This document shows positions 39,131-53,501 of a DNA stretch of 64,000 nt, in pieces. The stretch is from Mycteria americana (lineage: Eukaryota; Chordata; Aves; Ciconiiformes; Ciconiidae), in assembly GCF_035582795.1 (NCBI RefSeq), contig NC_134370.1, positions 31,235,501 to 31,299,500 on the forward strand. Direction: 5' to 3'. The number at the start of each line of letters is the position of its first letter. The first letter of the stretch is position 1. Position numbers and translations under genes: made by a program. The notes under the pieces are model-generated. The model had not been told where the DNA came from, did no database searches, and was given only the letters and a program-made list of their open reading frames with translations.

Positions 39131-42100
39131 CTGCTTTTGTCTAGATTCTGAGGACAAAGTTTTAGAGGTTGACTGTGAACCAAGAGAGGGATCCTGGATT
39201 GTTTGAAACAGTAAGGTGCAGAACGCAACACCCTACTTAAGGGAGGTGTTTCCATGGAAAGTGAGACCAACAGGAAGGACTAATAACCTTTTAAGAAAAA
39301 ACAGGCCAAATAGTGTCTCGGGAAGCATGAGCACTCATTTGTGCTCAGTCTTCTGGAAAGATGTGGCTTGACTCTTCTGGGTGAGATTGTATCAGTAGGA
39401 AAATACTCTGTTAGTGCTGTCTAGTGTGGGTCTCCAGAAAGACAACAAGATTAAGAGTTGATCCTTTACATTTGAAGTCCTAAGTGAAGAATTAAGATTT
39501 ATCTTAATTAAGACAGCTCTAATTTGGGGAGGGATGAAAATCTAAAATGTGGTAGTTTGACAGACACAAGAACAGGTGCCCATTTTTTCAGGGAGAGCAT
39601 CTGTCTGAAAGCTTGTGCTGGCTTACTGTCAGGCTACTCTTGGAATGCAAATGGACAACTTGAAAACTTTCTAGAACTAAAAAAATTGTTTAGATGTATC
39701 AATAGAACTTATTAGGGTGATGTTACTGTAAGGTATTTTGGGGTTTTTTTTCCTCAATTGAGAGGTCTAATTGTAAAACTTGAGATTCTTTTAAGTAGGT
39801 ATTAAGGTCCATTAAGTATGTCTTGCTCAGCAGCTTTGAGACCAAATACAGCTGAGGAAGAATTTTTTTTTGTCTCCCCCTAAACACTGAACACTTTCAG
39901 AAGGAAATTAGATGCTTTATATCCTAAATTTCAGATCTGTAAAAGCTGATCAACACTGTGGTTAGACCCTCTAATTCTTAATGCCCTGTTTTACACACTT
40001 CTGTAAACTAGGAAGGGAAAATGGTTATCATCAGCAGGGTATAAAGTCAGAGAAATCCAAAACTAGCTGGGGACTAAAGCTTAATTTTTTTTCTTGAATA
40101 GGGAATGTTACTTAATTTATTTCGCTGACTTTATTTTGCCCTCTCCTTAGGGGGCTCTTGTTCATGACATTTTTGACGGTTATAAAGTCATAAGAATTTC
40201 TTTTTTTCCTCTTTTGATTCATTGTTGGGTCAGGTTGAAGAGGGTTATACATAATTGTATTCCCTTACTGACTTTTACTAAAGACACTTATTACAGAATT
40301 TTGCTGGATGTTTTTAAATAACTACTTTTAAGCTTTAAGGGGAGTGAGAGAAATCAGTCACAAAAGCAAGCAAGATCAGGTATTTTCATGGTTTCCTCTT
40401 TCAAGTAAATAAACTCGTGTTTAAGGAAAACACAGTTTTCATGTTTTAGAGTAAGACTTTAGTATTCTTTAGTGAGAAGAAGCTTAAGCAGCCATTTAAC
40501 TGACAACAAATACAGGAGAAATACATATTTGTGTGTAAGCATGGCAGGAAAATAAAGGGAATCGTAAGTTTCATTAGCCAGAAACAAGACTGTATTAGCA
40601 TCATGATAAAATAGGGTAGAACCCAAGAACACAGTTCACGGGGGAAAATTTCAAAACTTGCCACAGGTTATTGGGGGTTGTGGTTGGTTCTCTTGAAGTC
40701 TTCAAGTGAATTTTGGATCTCATGCTATAGTGCAGTGGTTACTGGGAGCACCATTTTGGTAGAAATTATGCAGAAGGTTGGGCTGGATGGTCAAGTTATG
40801 GCCTTTTTTAGGCTTGAGATGTAAAAGTCTGTTTAGTAATCACACAGTAGTGGCACTTGAGAGTCTATTTCATCAGTTAACTGAAACAAGTCTGTCAAGG
40901 ACACTATTCACTTGGACTATAGTTGCATCCATGAATTGCAAAGGAAGAAAGTGGGGGTGAGGTGGACAAAGTTTTCTGTTTCTTGTTTTGTTTTACAGAC
41001 AGTAAAATTGAGAATCTACAGTTTGGTGGCTGCAGTGGATTCAATCACACTGGTAGCTCATACCGATAAAGGTGGACAAAGATGTGTGCCATGTTTCCAG
41101 GTTGGTTAGTCAGGTAGTCCAGGGCAGCAAGAATTGCTTCAAGAGCAACATGGTTGATCTTTTGCTCCCGGGCCCTTTCACATTGCGCTGTGTGTGTTGG
41201 TGGCACCTAACTGGGGCAATGGGGCAGACATGGGTGTTGGGTGGGAGTAGTACTTTCCTTGGCACAGAGTGTGTAAGTACAACGGAGACAAAGAGCTCCA
41301 CCAAAAGCCAGCTGAAAAGCGTAGTATTTCCAGGAGGCATGGGGATTAAAAAGCTAAGAGCTCCTTCCTCCTCAGGTTCCACCTGTGGTTCAGGGAATTA
41401 GCTAAAGTTCATTGTAAATGCCACCTAAGATACAGTGGGAGAAGTGGGAAGGCAGAAAATGTTCTTGAGCAAACTGGAAATGGAAGACCAGAAGCAATGA
41501 ACTAGGGTCATCTTCAGAATCGCCCAGAAGAAGGAAAAATCTTTTAACAAATAAGGTCAAAGAATATACAAAATTGTAAGACAGAATTGTGTCGGGGAGT
41601 GGTTGGAGACAGGAGATGGAATGAAAACACGGATTACTATATAGCCTGCTAACCTGTGACTAGAATCTGTCAGTTGGAAGTTTGAGGCATTTGTACAAGC
41701 CTTTTTTAAGGCATTGATTTTATTAAAGGAGCAGCAAGCATTGTATTATGTCTTTGCAGTTGCAAAAAGGCTGTTGCTGTTTGCCAAGGTGAGTTGGGGG
41801 CTGGGAAAGAAAATGAGTGCAGAGGTAAGTATTTCTGAATCATCCAGGGGAATAAGGGACGCATCCTTAGATTTGCATTACTAACACTTCACGTTCAAAA
41901 GCCACAAAGGATGTGTCTCAAAATCCTGAAAAAAGTAGTTTGAGTTCTTACCGTTAAGGCATGCTCCAGAGTGTCTCTTTACACTTGCCAAAAAGAAACT
42001 AGATAAACTCTTAAAATTACAGTCTTCATAGAGTCATCATTTCTGGAGGTGATATGCTAATATATTATAAGATTCATTAATATTTTGTTCAAAGCTCATG

Positions 42101-44877
42101 CCATTCTAAGAAGCATCTGCATTTTGTATATGAGAATTTCTTCTAACCACGTTGAAGCAGCTGCTTGTGGCCTAAGGAGAATAAAACCATTGGAGCAAGT
42201 GGTCTTGTTAAATTTAGAGATAAATGACACTAGCTTTTGAGCTGTGAGAAGGCAGGGAGCATTAAGAACTTTCAGGATACAAAGTTAATTGACTCAACTT
42301 AGACTAGTTATGGTGAGCCAACGTAGTTCTCTGGGAGTGTGTGCTGGCCTCTGTTTTCAAAGGGGAAGGGTATGTAGTGTAGAAACTGCAGGCTGTAGTT
42401 GTAGTCACTGTATTAGAGGCAGTAATGACAGGGTCTGGCATATAGTAACTAGCAAAGACCAGAATGAAGAGCAAGACTGAGATTATCATTTCTCCTAATA
42501 GTTTATGGTGAGTTGATAGTCACTTAGGAGACTGTCCTGGAGCAGGGTTTAAAACACCTTTCACAGAGCTTTTTCAGCAAGTGTCCTGCCACTCCTCAGT
42601 GTGTGCCCTGCAAGTAAAGCCACTGCAGAGCTGGCAGCTGACGTGCCTGAGAGTCCCCCGTGGTGTCCATGGCCCCTAAGCTCTGTGTGTTCGCTCTTCT
42701 GTCTCTTCACAGGTCACTCTTCTGGATAGCCTTGCTCTGTTAAGGTGGGGCTTGTGGCTGTATTTATTTTGCTTGTTTTTAACACTTCCTGCAGCTTGTT
42801 TTCCTGCAGGTAACATGGAATAACAGATGTGTCCCCTTCCCCCTTTTCTTACATGATTTCTGTTCTCTCTCGAGTCTTTTAAGGCCTTAGATGTGATGGG
42901 GGCCAGTTTGCCTGGTAAGTGTAGGCTTCTAAACAGAGAGCGTACTGAAACGAGGCAAGGCTTCATTCCAAAAACATTTACATTGGATGCAATGCTACGT
43001 GTGCTATGCATGAGGGAAACATTTTCTTCTTGCGGTAGTCCGGTCCTCTAGTTCAAGCAAGATGTGATTTAGGAAACTGTTTTTGACAGCTAATCTGCCA
43101 GAGCTCACACCTCAGGGATGAGGTGATGAGAGGAGCTCATTATGGAAGCAGATCTGTCACTTCTTCCCCTAGAGTGGGGAAAAACACAGGTGCCTGCACG
43201 GGGGGTGTTGTCCCTCTTGCCATTTACTATGGCTCTAGAAGATTCGTCCTTCTTTCGCTCTCGGCTGCTGCTTGGGAAAGCACTTTCTTTGCTTTTTCCT
43301 TCTTTCAGAAAGATTATCGAATACAAGACGCTATCGGGTCTTTCATACAACATAAGTAGTCTGGTTGCCCAATGCTTAGTTCCAGAAAACTTAGTATGAG
43401 GAAATGAAGTGGTACAATGACAAATGTCTGGGCAGCGTCTCCCTCGTCTTCTTCCTGAATAGATAAGGCGTGTAATTCAGCTGGCAGGCCTCCAAAGCAG
43501 AAAATACTGTGCAGCTGTCAGCCTCTAGGGCTTCTGGAAGGATTTTGTGATTGATCTGCATATTGATCTCTTTCTTAAAAACATAGATAAACCTTGTCTG
43601 TACTGATCTGACAGGAGGTGATTTCAGGGATAGCGGAGGGAGTTTGTCCTTCTGAGTGGGTATAAATGCTGTTACTTGGCCACTGTAGCCTCTTCCTGGT
43701 TCTTCTGTACCTTGTGGATATGCTGATCATTTAACACAGCCAAAATAAGTTGGTAATATGAAGTCCAGAACTTGAACGAAGGTACTTGGGGGCTAAGGCT
43801 GTCTTCATTTCTATAATGGTGTGAGTTTCAACTTCTCTTCTTCCTGCCAGCTCCTACAGAGAGACATTTGTCTGAGGAGAACGTTCGATCATTTGATCTA
43901 GTATCAGCTACTTGTGTCAGCTTGCATGAGCTAAAGTCCCATGATCCAGTTCACTGGGCACCATTTCAATGCAATGAACACAGTCTGTCCCCCGAAACAT
44001 TTATGGTCACCTCAGTTGTATTTATGTGACTAGGAAGGAGTGGAAGAAAAAAACACATACTTACTCAACAATGGTTTTACTTTTAGCTAGAAATTTGATG
44101 GGATAGGAGAAGTCTGCTGAAGCTTTTATTAAGAGCCCAAGTTTTCTCTGAATCCATCTCTGTAAGAGACATCAATGATAGGAGACTAAGCTTTTTGCAT
44201 TTCAGCTCAGCTTGTATTTCTTCTCATTCCCTTGGGGCTCAATATAATTTGCAAACATATCTGTAATTTTGTTTCCTTAGATTGTCTTGGGCAGGGGCAG
44301 GAATCTGATCAGTTACTCTTGTTCTTACAAGTTCTTCAGAAATCCTGAAGGGATGTATTGCTTTAAGAAATGCAGTTGTTCTTGTTTGGTTTTGCAGTTC
44401 AGTTTGGTTTTGGGTTTTTTTGTGTTTCGCTTTTTTTGTGGCATCATTTTTCTTAGACAAGATGGTGATGGATGAGGATGTATTGTACTGCTTAGGAGGA
44501 AAAAGTGATCTCCATCTCTGGATGGACTCCATCACTGCAGTCAGGAATAAGGTGAATTGGCAGTGATGGTAGATACGTACCATCCTGTATCCAGTCTAGG
44601 TGGGATGGTGCAGTGATTTTAGGCTCAGACTCAGTAAATGAAGACCTATAACTCAAAAGCCATTACCATGATACAAGTAAATTGTTCCTCTGCTATCTCA
44701 CCATTGCAGTGGTGGTGAGTTAGTGTCTAGGAAGAAGTCCAGTACTTCGTAGATACCGAGACCACTGTACAATTTATAGAAGTGTCTAACTAGTATTTTT
44801 ATGGAAGTTACATTTAATCTTTGATTTTCCAGTTAAATATTTCATTCTATTTTTTCCCTGATAGTGGTCGGAAGCTT

Positions 44878-44896
44878 CCCCCCCGACCCCCGCCCC
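44878..44896 (-). other. C-rich block, potential G-quadruplex on the minus strand
   Basis: C7-GA-C5-G-C4 on the plus strand gives G4-C-G5-TC-G7 on the minus strand. That is enough for four G3 runs if the G7 tract folds back within itself. It stands isolated in AT-rich intergenic DNA. Confidence 0.4.
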
Positions 44897-45067
44897 AGGC
44901 AAATTCCTTCTTGTCCAACTCAGTTTCCAAGAAGATGATGTTGTCATGCTATTTCTATAAATGAAACTGTGGTAATTAAAAACACATTTCCAGTAATTCT
45001 TTTTGGTGTTAGGACCACTAGCAAGAAGTGGGAATACATAATATATTACAAGATTGCTCATTCATAC

Positions 45068-45100
45068 AAAAAAAAAAAAAAACCCACCCCAAAAACCACT
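45068..45100. repeat. A-rich simple repeat
   Basis: An A run of about 15 is followed by 'cccaccccaaaaacc', a low-complexity A/C tract without coding meaning. Confidence 0.8.
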
Positions 45101-48100
45101 ACCTCTCAGTTAAAGCTTAGCTCCTGTGTACAAGTTAGTAAAAAGAAATGCCTTACAGTAGTGCTAAAGACTTGTTCAGAAGCTTAATGACGATGTCTAC
45201 AAGAGCAGACCAAATGGCATCAAAACTGAGTGAAGGAATTAGCAAAGAAAGCATGTCTTTCTGAACCTATTCCCATTCATCACTGGCAAAAGAGAGGTTG
45301 TTAGATCTAAAAGTCATTACTCTGAGACATGTTGGGTATGTGTGAGACATTTGTGTTTCTAGAGCGTGTCAGTTCTGTGTTGCAGTTGTGTTCAGAGGCT
45401 GATCTTCCTTGGTAAAATGCGGGTGGGTGAATGCTGCGTTAGTGACTGATCTTAGAGCCTTGTGCCAGCAGTTTACTTGCCTTTGTAGCAGCTGGCTTTA
45501 CAGTGCCAGATTACAGGTCTGAACAGCCATCCTCAATCTGCGGCAACCCTCAGTGATGTACTCTGCTTCCTGTGTTGTAAGAGCCCGTCTCCACTTTATT
45601 ACGATGACTAAAGGTCACTGAGATGGAATGCAGTTCTTACTTAAATACTACGTGGAAGGGTTATTTAAATGCATTATTCTTTTTTTTTTCAAAATGAGTC
45701 TATTTCAAAATTTGAAGTGAACTTATGGCAACCACTTCTAAATTCTAAGTTTGCTATAAACTGAAAATCATTTATCAAAGAAAAAATGGGCTGCCTTACC
45801 AAATCCTTTTCAAATATTGAAGAGTTAAAAAAATTGTCCTGCTCTTTAATGTCAGCAGAAATAGGGACGAATCATCCTTGACTTTTGCAGAGCAATTCAA
45901 GTTGTGTAAAGGCACCAGGCATACCAAGTGTTATTGGTTTATAGGTGTACTATTATATAGGTTTCAGGAAACCCCGTGCATATTACCTTACACCTTCCAG
46001 CAGTGTTAGAAGTGGGGCAAGTCGGATGAAAATTGCAAAGCTAATCACCTTAAATATCTTCATAAGGTGATATCTAAATTTCATCTTGTATTCTGCTGTG
46101 CAAACTGAAAATGGGTACATGAGTCAGGTCTGGCCTTCTTGCTTATACCAGCTGACTGTGAAGAACGCTTTCTTAGGAAAATAACCGATTTATAGGCTTG
46201 TTAAAAAAAGTTGAAGTAAATTATTAAAAATTGTGCAGATTCTTATTTAGATCATGATTTAAAGTAGAATTACTTGAAACATCGTGGAAATCCTTCAAAA
46301 CATGAGCTGTAGTCAATATTTAGGATCAGATTTTAATTCACTTGCAGGATAAACATATGCCTTGTCTTTAATGTTCTTTGGCACACGTAACAAAATATGG
46401 AATTCCTGCGAAAGGTGGGGAGTTTTTAGCCATATTCTGTTTACATATCATTGAGTCATGCCTGGACCTGCAAAAAATCCCACGGAGTTTTATGGTCAAA
46501 ATTAGGTGTGCCAGTTGTCCTTTTTGTATACATATAAATAACAACAGAGAAGCACTGGCTGCAGTGCTGAAAAGGAAGGAAATGGAAAATTAGCCGGTGT
46601 GAGCTGAATGTGCTTTCAAGAACAGCAGTTACAGGACTAGGCAGAGCGTGTTTGATAGCCAACTAAATGTGTGCCCTTTGGGAAAGAAGGCAACGTAGTC
46701 AGGGGCATACGGCAGAAGAAGAGCTCTGACAAAGATGCAGTCAAGAACCCCCCTGCTACCGCTATTCTATGACTTAGGAAGGAGCAGCAGGGATAAAAAT
46801 TGGAAGGAAGAAAAATCAGCTCTTCTGGTAAAGGCAGGCGTTTATCCTAGCCTAGGTAACGGAGAACCAACACCTGCATAGGATCTTAGCAGTGGAGGGA
46901 GGAAGGAAGGGTAGAGCTGGTGGCATCAAAGAATAACTCGGAATAACTCATCCTACCACCACAGCAAGGAATTCATGAATGCCAGGGAAACGGGGAGACT
47001 GTCAGCTGTATAGGCAGGAGTTAAGTGAGCAGAGCCTTGCAAAAATCACAAGTTAAAAACTTACCTAATTCTCTAGTAGGTGAATCTAGTCTATTAAAAT
47101 TGTGAATATTCAAAGCAGAATAAGCATGTACTGAGCTCTGCGAATGTGGAAAGAAGTGTTTGTACCTCTTCAGGTAAGCAAAAAGTGGTAGTGCCTTGTA
47201 GGCAAAGGCCATATTTTGTAAAAATTCATGTGACGGTTATGGTTATATCAACCGATTTTGATCAACCTTTCCTTAGGGAAATAATGAATGCGTACAAACG
47301 TGAAACAAGATTAGGAGTGGATATTAAAATCTGCTTTTTTAAATCATAATTTAAAATTTATTATTTGAAGCACTTTAAATCAATGTCTTCCATAGTGCAT
47401 CGGGGCATACTACAGTCCATTGTAGTCCCAGTCTGCGAGATGCTAATTTAATTACAGGCTCAACTTTTGCCATAGCTGTATTGTTCCTTAGTGTATTTGT
47501 CATACTGAAAGTCCCCTTGAAAAGCAGGGGATTTTAACAAACACTTGAGTAGATGGCAACAAAAAACGCCCCACCAACAAATAAACCAAACCCCACATTA
47601 TCTTGAGCCACTTTTGGCCTTCCAGCCATAATTAGGCATGTCACTCTGAAGCATGTGGACGTATTTGTTGGTGTATACAGAACACAAGGCTCGCTTATAC
47701 AAAAAAAGGAAAGGAATGGAAAACTGCAGTCATGAGGAGGGACGGGAAAGTAGCCTTGGAATACGTGGGTTTTGGGAAGGCAGTTGGTGGGAGCTGGCAT
47801 GGCTGCGGCAAGGTGAATGTTGTGCTGAATAGGCCAGGTAGCAAGGGTGTGCTGTGAATCCGAAACAGGGCTGCTGCTGCGGCCGGCGAGGGCATGGGCT
47901 TCCTGGCAGCAGGCGAGAGCGGCTTCGGCTCGGTGGGGAGACTGGTGATGGCGGGACAAACCTTTCTGTCCCGCAATGGAGAGCTCCGACTTCTTACAAG
48001 ATTTCAAAAGCTAACTTGTTTCAGCTGGGTGTATGCGGCAGCAGGTTTCTAGCCACAACGTATTACGCGAGATTATCCTGAATGGACAATTTAGCCCACG

Positions 48101-50318
48101 TGGTGAGTGGGAAACTTTATGCTTGAACTTTCTCTATGAGGAATGATGGTAGAGTCTAAGCGTGTATATGAGTTGAGACTGGTTAAAAAAAGAACAACAC
48201 TTAGGTTTTCATGCACTTGTATTTTATTGAAAAGTCAAAATAGTTCTGCCAAAAAGCAGACTCGTGCCTTGGAAAAAAAACAGCTTAAGTGGGGGGGGGG
48301 AGTCAGTTAAACAGTTGCAACAAAAAATATCGTTCACCTATTACCAGGTCATAGTAAAGGAAAAAGGAGACTGGGGCAGAACTGGATGACGGAGAGAGAA
48401 ACAGGCAGGGGAGTGGCAGAAGGGAAGAAAGTATGAAAAGAGAAGACTCGAGGGCAGAAACTGGAGGTGACTATGAACACCAGGTGAGGAGATATTTAAA
48501 ATCTAACGTAAATGAGCGTAATTACTGGCACAGACATGCTGAGTAGGGGATGCGGGCAGCCAGCAATGGCAAAGGTTATGGGCAGATTATGTGAAATAAA
48601 GATGAAGAATCAAAGAACATAAGACTAAGGATGGTTTCTCTTATAGAAGGTGATGTGTCTTCAGCAGAATGGATGAGAGTATCTAGGCTGTAGATGCTGT
48701 ACACATTGGAGAAGAGAAAATACAGAAACTGACTGTTCTGCCATGCTCTGGAGTAGCGATCACTGATCCTCTCTGGTCTGAGGGCCAAAAACACTTTGCA
48801 GGTAACATCTTTCTATTTGCTCAACCAAAGCTGTGGAGATAGTGGTGGCCTCCCTTGGCAGCAAGCAGGCTTGGAGCTTTGCGGGCAATATTTCAGACTC
48901 ATCCGGCGAAGTCCTTGGTACTCTTTTTGGCACAATAGCTTTCAAGCAAGCGGTTGGTTTGGCTTCTCCAAACTCAGAATGAGAAATACAAGAGCAGGCT
49001 GAAAGGCAGAAGTGCAAACCATTTAAAACTGTTCTCCTGGGCAGAGAGCAGTGCTTCCCACCACCTGCTCCGTTTCCCCTCGGTGGGGTGTTTGGGCGTG
49101 CAGTGATAAGCATAGAGGTTTGCCTCATTTCCCATCACAGTAGCTGGAAGGCTTGGATTGTTGCAACAGAGGAGACCGAGTAGCAGCCTGCCTCTTCCAA
49201 GCAGAAAACAACTGAGGCATCCAAGTAGCACGTGCTTTCTTGCTTAGGGTGGATGGTAAAGTTACAGTGTGGTTATCTATATTTACAAAAACAAGTCTTT
49301 GTAAACACTCCTGTTGCCAATATTCTGTTGTAAATATTCCAGAAGAAAAATGTTTCCCTTTTTGAGGTAGGTGTTGGCAGCAGCTGTAGTGCATTTAACA
49401 TTCCAGCACTTTTCCAGATTAATTAAATGAACATAGCTGGAAATAACAGTAGCCATCACGTGATGAGGTTCTCTTATGCAACTCATTTCCCATCTTACCT
49501 GGTTACCTTCCTCTTCTGTATTCATTTTTTTATTTCTTATCATGCACACAGGAAGAGAAGGTGATGGTTCTATTCAATGCTAGAAATACATGCAAAATTC
49601 TTTGGGTATAAAGTCTCCGTAGGTTTGAGTTAATATGTGCCTTTTATGAGGGAGGTTGTTTGGTGGGTTTTTTTCTTTTTTTCATTTCTAGTTCACCTTT
49701 ATGTTTAAGGAAGAAAGCCAGTTGGGTGAGGCAGCTGCCATTTTAAGAGGCAGAGCTGAGATGCACTCAGTGATGTGATTTTCCTTTTTTATTTTTCTGT
49801 TATTGACAAAGATATGCAAATATCCACAGAGTCATTCTTGGGGTGGGGAGAGATGGTAGTTCTTGAAGAGAAGCATGAGAAGACCTTGAGTGTAAGATTG
49901 AGAAATAACCACTTTAAAATAGTGAAATGAAAATTGTTTTGGGGAGCAAAAAGCATTAAAACAGTCAGAATAAGTAACAAGATTTTTTTGCATGAGAGCT
50001 TTAACCATTTATCGTTAGAGAGACTACGTCTTTTGATTACAAACCTTTTTTTTTTTTTCTGGGTTACCATTAAAACATTCTGTTCACATGGTTGCTACCT
50101 ATATGTAGTTATGTTAAGTCACAAAATTGACTTGTCAGTAAAGCAAGACTTTTCCTTTCTTTTTCCTCCAGGAAAACCAAAGCAATACAGCTTTTGGAAA
50201 AAATCGTTCAGTCATGTGTTCAGTGTACAATTTTTGTCTGTAAAAAAGCCAAATGAATTCAACTAGAAGCATATGTAGTGATACATCTTAAAACACATAT
50301 AGGACCTGGGATTCCAAA

Positions 50319-50400
50319 CAAAAAAAACAAACAAAAAAACCCCACAAAAAAAAAAGCCAAACCACCCCACAAAACAACAACAACAACAACAACAAAAACC
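50319..50400. repeat. A/C-rich low-complexity tract with (CAA)n
   Basis: A-rich runs interspersed with C end in about seven CAA repeats near 50376-50395. The open frame across it (Lys/Thr/Pro-rich) is an artefact of the repeat. Confidence 0.9.
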
Positions 50401-51943
50401 ATCAAAAACATAATGGAGAATTTGGCTTGGAGTCAACTTGGTAGAAAAAGCCTCGCTGACTTTAACAAGACTAAAATTTAGGATATCGTAATTCCCTACG
50501 ATTTCACAGGCTTAAATACATAAAACAATTAAAGGCTTCAAGATTTAAGTGATATTTGATTCAAGATTTAAAAGTGCAGTGGGTTGAGTTCTGTGGAATT
50601 AGGCATACATAGTTTTTTACTTTCGTAATTATCGGAGCCATACTGAGAATCTCTAACTGCTTGTATCTAGTCTCCCTTTGTGATGATGATTATTGTCCTG
50701 TATGTGCAATGTCATCATGTATACATGAGTTTGCCTAGAACTTTCTCAGAAAGTGTAATGGAGATAAAATACTGTAGTCACTAAGTGAGATACGTACTTG
50801 CTTCAGCGCTACCACTATTCAGCCAGCCTGAATTGAATGTTGCAGAAAAATGACTCTCCTACCTATCCTTTCGTGAGCCTTATTGACATTTCGGGTCTTC
50901 TGCAAACCTTAGCAAGTAGGCTGGCTAGCCCATGAAATTTCCCAGCTCTGTTTTACATGCTCAGTTTAGTTGGTTGTTGGTTTTTTTCACTTGAAAAAGA
51001 TCGTGTCTCCTTGTTCTCTGCTATCTCTGCAGATATTTGGTATATGCAGTGAGATTGTCATTGCTCAAAATCTCTCACTGGATATTTTGAAAGAAAAGAT
51101 GTTACAAAACCAGCAGAAAACCATCTTGTTTCTGTCCTTTTTAGTCACCAGTAAGGAGATAATTGCAAGGGCTGCATGCTGTGCTAGACCTTCAGCATGA
51201 CTTGCTGCCTGCCTGTACCTTTCCTTCTTGTGTTTTGCAGTAGCTTTGCTGACAGTGAACTACCATCTAGTCTGTTTTTCTTCTGTTTAATTAATAAAAT
51301 TTTACTTAAGATGTGGAAGAATGAAAATAGTTTGTAAAGTCACATGTCCTATCTAAAAATCTCATTTTCTTCCCCATGCCCCCTCTCATCCTCAGCTTTG
51401 ATGTCGGGTGGTACAGGAGTTAAGGGGTAACTACCACATCTTTACAAGAGTATCACTTAGCCTAGAAAACGGAGAATTTCCATCTTGAGATCTTGGTGTA
51501 GGTTAACACCCTATACAGGAAAGTCACTTGCCATGTCGTTAAAATGAAGTGAGTGCTTTCCTGAGCAAGACTGGACAGAAATACAGTCAAAGGTTTTCCT
51601 GAATTGGAGGGGGATGGGCTGTGCCATGTAACTAGCACAAATGCAAGTCTGAAATTCTTTGGTAACAAATCAACCTTGGTCTGCTAAAATGGAAGACTGC
51701 TGACTGAATGGAAGAGATTATTTCAGGAAAGCTAGGCTGAAGAAATTCTGCTGTTACCAGCTTAGATTTCATTCTGTGCTCAAAGCTCTATGGGCCACAC
51801 TTTCTTCTCTATTTAGAGTTCATCCAAAGCAATGTAATATTTCTGTTGGTACACTGAAGCTGTAAATTTGATTCATTTAATAAAATGTACTGCAGAGATG
51901 TTTCCATGTCAAAAAGTCCTTCCTATAATGCTTCCAGTTTACA

Positions 51944-51982
51944 TAACTAGTTCGAGTTTATATATTTTATGTAACTAGTTCG
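51944..51982. repeat. Short direct repeat, 11-bp unit
   Basis: TAACTAGTTCG occurs at 51944-51954 and 51972-51982, 28 bases apart, with similar AT-rich sequence between. The origin is unclear; it may be a small duplication or chance. Confidence 0.7.
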
Positions 51983-52842
51983 TTTTACAAAGTGCTTAAC
52001 TGACAAAATCTACTTTGGTAATAGTAATGACTGTTGCCCTTTTAGAGGGGAGTATAGAACTTCTCTACAAATTAAAGGATTGATTCTGTGTTAACCAGCA
52101 AAAATGTTGATTTTAAAAGTACAAGATGAGGGCTCGCATCCGTATGTTTCAACTATTCAAAAGAAGCCTGAGATCCTAAAAACAACATTGATGAGCTCTC
52201 TTGTCCCATTCATTTTTCTCTGCATCGACTGAACTGTAAAAGTACTTTCTGAGAAGTTTAGTAGAGACGTGAACTAAAAACCTTACTACAGTCTGAACTA
52301 TTGAGGTGTGCCAATGGTGAGGCAGGGCTGTTCATAAGCACTTTGAAGATAATACTATCTGTAGCAAGTGTTGTTAGTGATTTGATCCTAGAGTCTTGCT
52401 AATGTCAGCCTGGGCAAAAAAAGACTGTCAGGCATTAGCGATCTTCGGAATATTTGGATATTGCTAGGTAGGAATGTAGAAATTTAGCTTTTTCAGCTAA
52501 AATTGGTAGATAAAGGGGTGACCGGATTTGGAAGGCTGCTGATCCGGTGCAAGAAACAAGCCAAATTCAAAACCTGAAATATGAAACCTTTGAAACTTGG
52601 GATCGGAGGGGAGAGGGCAATGTATGTGCACCAGAGTGAAGCCTTCTGTCCTGCTGCAATTCCAAGGCCAAGCGGCTTGCAGGTACCGCTCCCAGCATTG
52701 AAGGCTACATAGCTCATAGTATGTTCTGGTATTCGAGACCCAAATCTCATCAGAATAAGCTGGGAGAATCAGATGCGGCCAAACCTAAACTTTTGCCTTA
52801 CTTAAGAGACTCAGCTCTGCAGTTGATCCCTGCTTGAAGTAC

Positions 52843-52861
52843 TTTTTTTTTTTTTTTTTTT
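52843..52861. repeat. T19 homopolymer
   Basis: Nineteen uninterrupted T in intergenic DNA, about 0.65 kb upstream of the GPR15LG start codon. I see no retroposon attached to it. Confidence 0.95.
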
Positions 52862-53158
52862 AATGCGTGGTCTCTGAACCTTGATACTGTGTTGAATTTG
52901 ATGGACTTCTTAATCTTGATTGTTAACTGTGATCTCTGCAACAGACTTAATTATCAAGATATAACAGATACTGAGAAGTTAATAATAAACTCAGAAATCT
53001 GCTGCTTAACCAGCTGTCTTGTTAATTATGTTAACAACACATCAGCAATTGCTTTGATTTAAACACTGTGGTTTTGGTTTGCCTTTTCAGTTCCAGTTCA
53101 CTGTCCACACAGCTTCATTTCAGCTGAGCTCTCTGCCTTTCCAAAGCACGTAAAGGAG

Positions 53159-53427
53159 CACGTGAGGTCACCTAAGGAGGTTCACCTGCTGTGAACCACA
53201 GGACAAACACTCTGCACCACAGCATCCCTGCATACTCTAATACTCACAGCCAGGTGCTCCTTTTTAACTGGTAGGACACTCTAATGCAGGTAACTGCTGC
53301 CCGATTTTGAGTAAACTGCTTCTTGTAATAGGAAGGGCTGTTTCTTTTCATCGCTTGAAGTGCAATACAAAGGCCAAATCTCCACCCATTCTGAACACCG
53401 CATTCCTTTCGATCTACCTTATAAAAA
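53159..53427 (+). promoter_or_regulatory. GPR15LG: GPR15LG promoter: TATA box with upstream E-box, half-sites and RUNX motif
   Basis: A strong TATAAAAA at 53420-53427 lies 75-82 bases before the start codon, implying transcription from about 53450 and a short 5'UTR. Upstream are CACGTG at 53159-53164 touching AGGTCA at 53165-53170, the inverted repeat GGTTCAC-N5-GTGAACC at 53179-53197, and a RUNX-type AACCACA at 53194-53200. A TATA promoter without a CpG island suits a tissue-restricted secreted peptide. Factor assignments are motif-based. Confidence 0.6.
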
Positions 53428-53501
53428 GGTACGGCTGCACCGGAGGCAGACCAGAACTCTCCTTCAGCCTCCTTGAAAACATCTTGTGGCTAGTTGGAAG
53501 G

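Larger units (their letters stand above)
39131..53090. other. Intergenic DNA between GHITM and GPR15LG
   Basis: I see no recognisable exon, RNA gene or large mobile element. There are A-rich and T-rich simple stretches (listed), a C-rich block at 44878-44896, a G10 run at 48291-48300, and random open frames up to 157 codons (47534-48007, minus) without any known domain. A 'ggttgggctggatggtc' segment near 40776 faintly recalls a CR1 3' end but is too short to call. Confidence 0.6.

Noticed and set aside
40772-40800. Segment resembling a CR1 3' end ('ggttgggctggatggtc')
   Set aside because: Too short and without the neighbouring CR1 blocks or terminal microsatellite.
46760-46780. 'ctattctatgactta', similar to the CR1 terminal microsatellite
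   Set aside because: No CR1 body on either side; single occurrence, probably chance.
47534-48007. 157-codon minus-strand open frame
   Set aside because: No recognisable family, low-quality composition, no exon structure around it.
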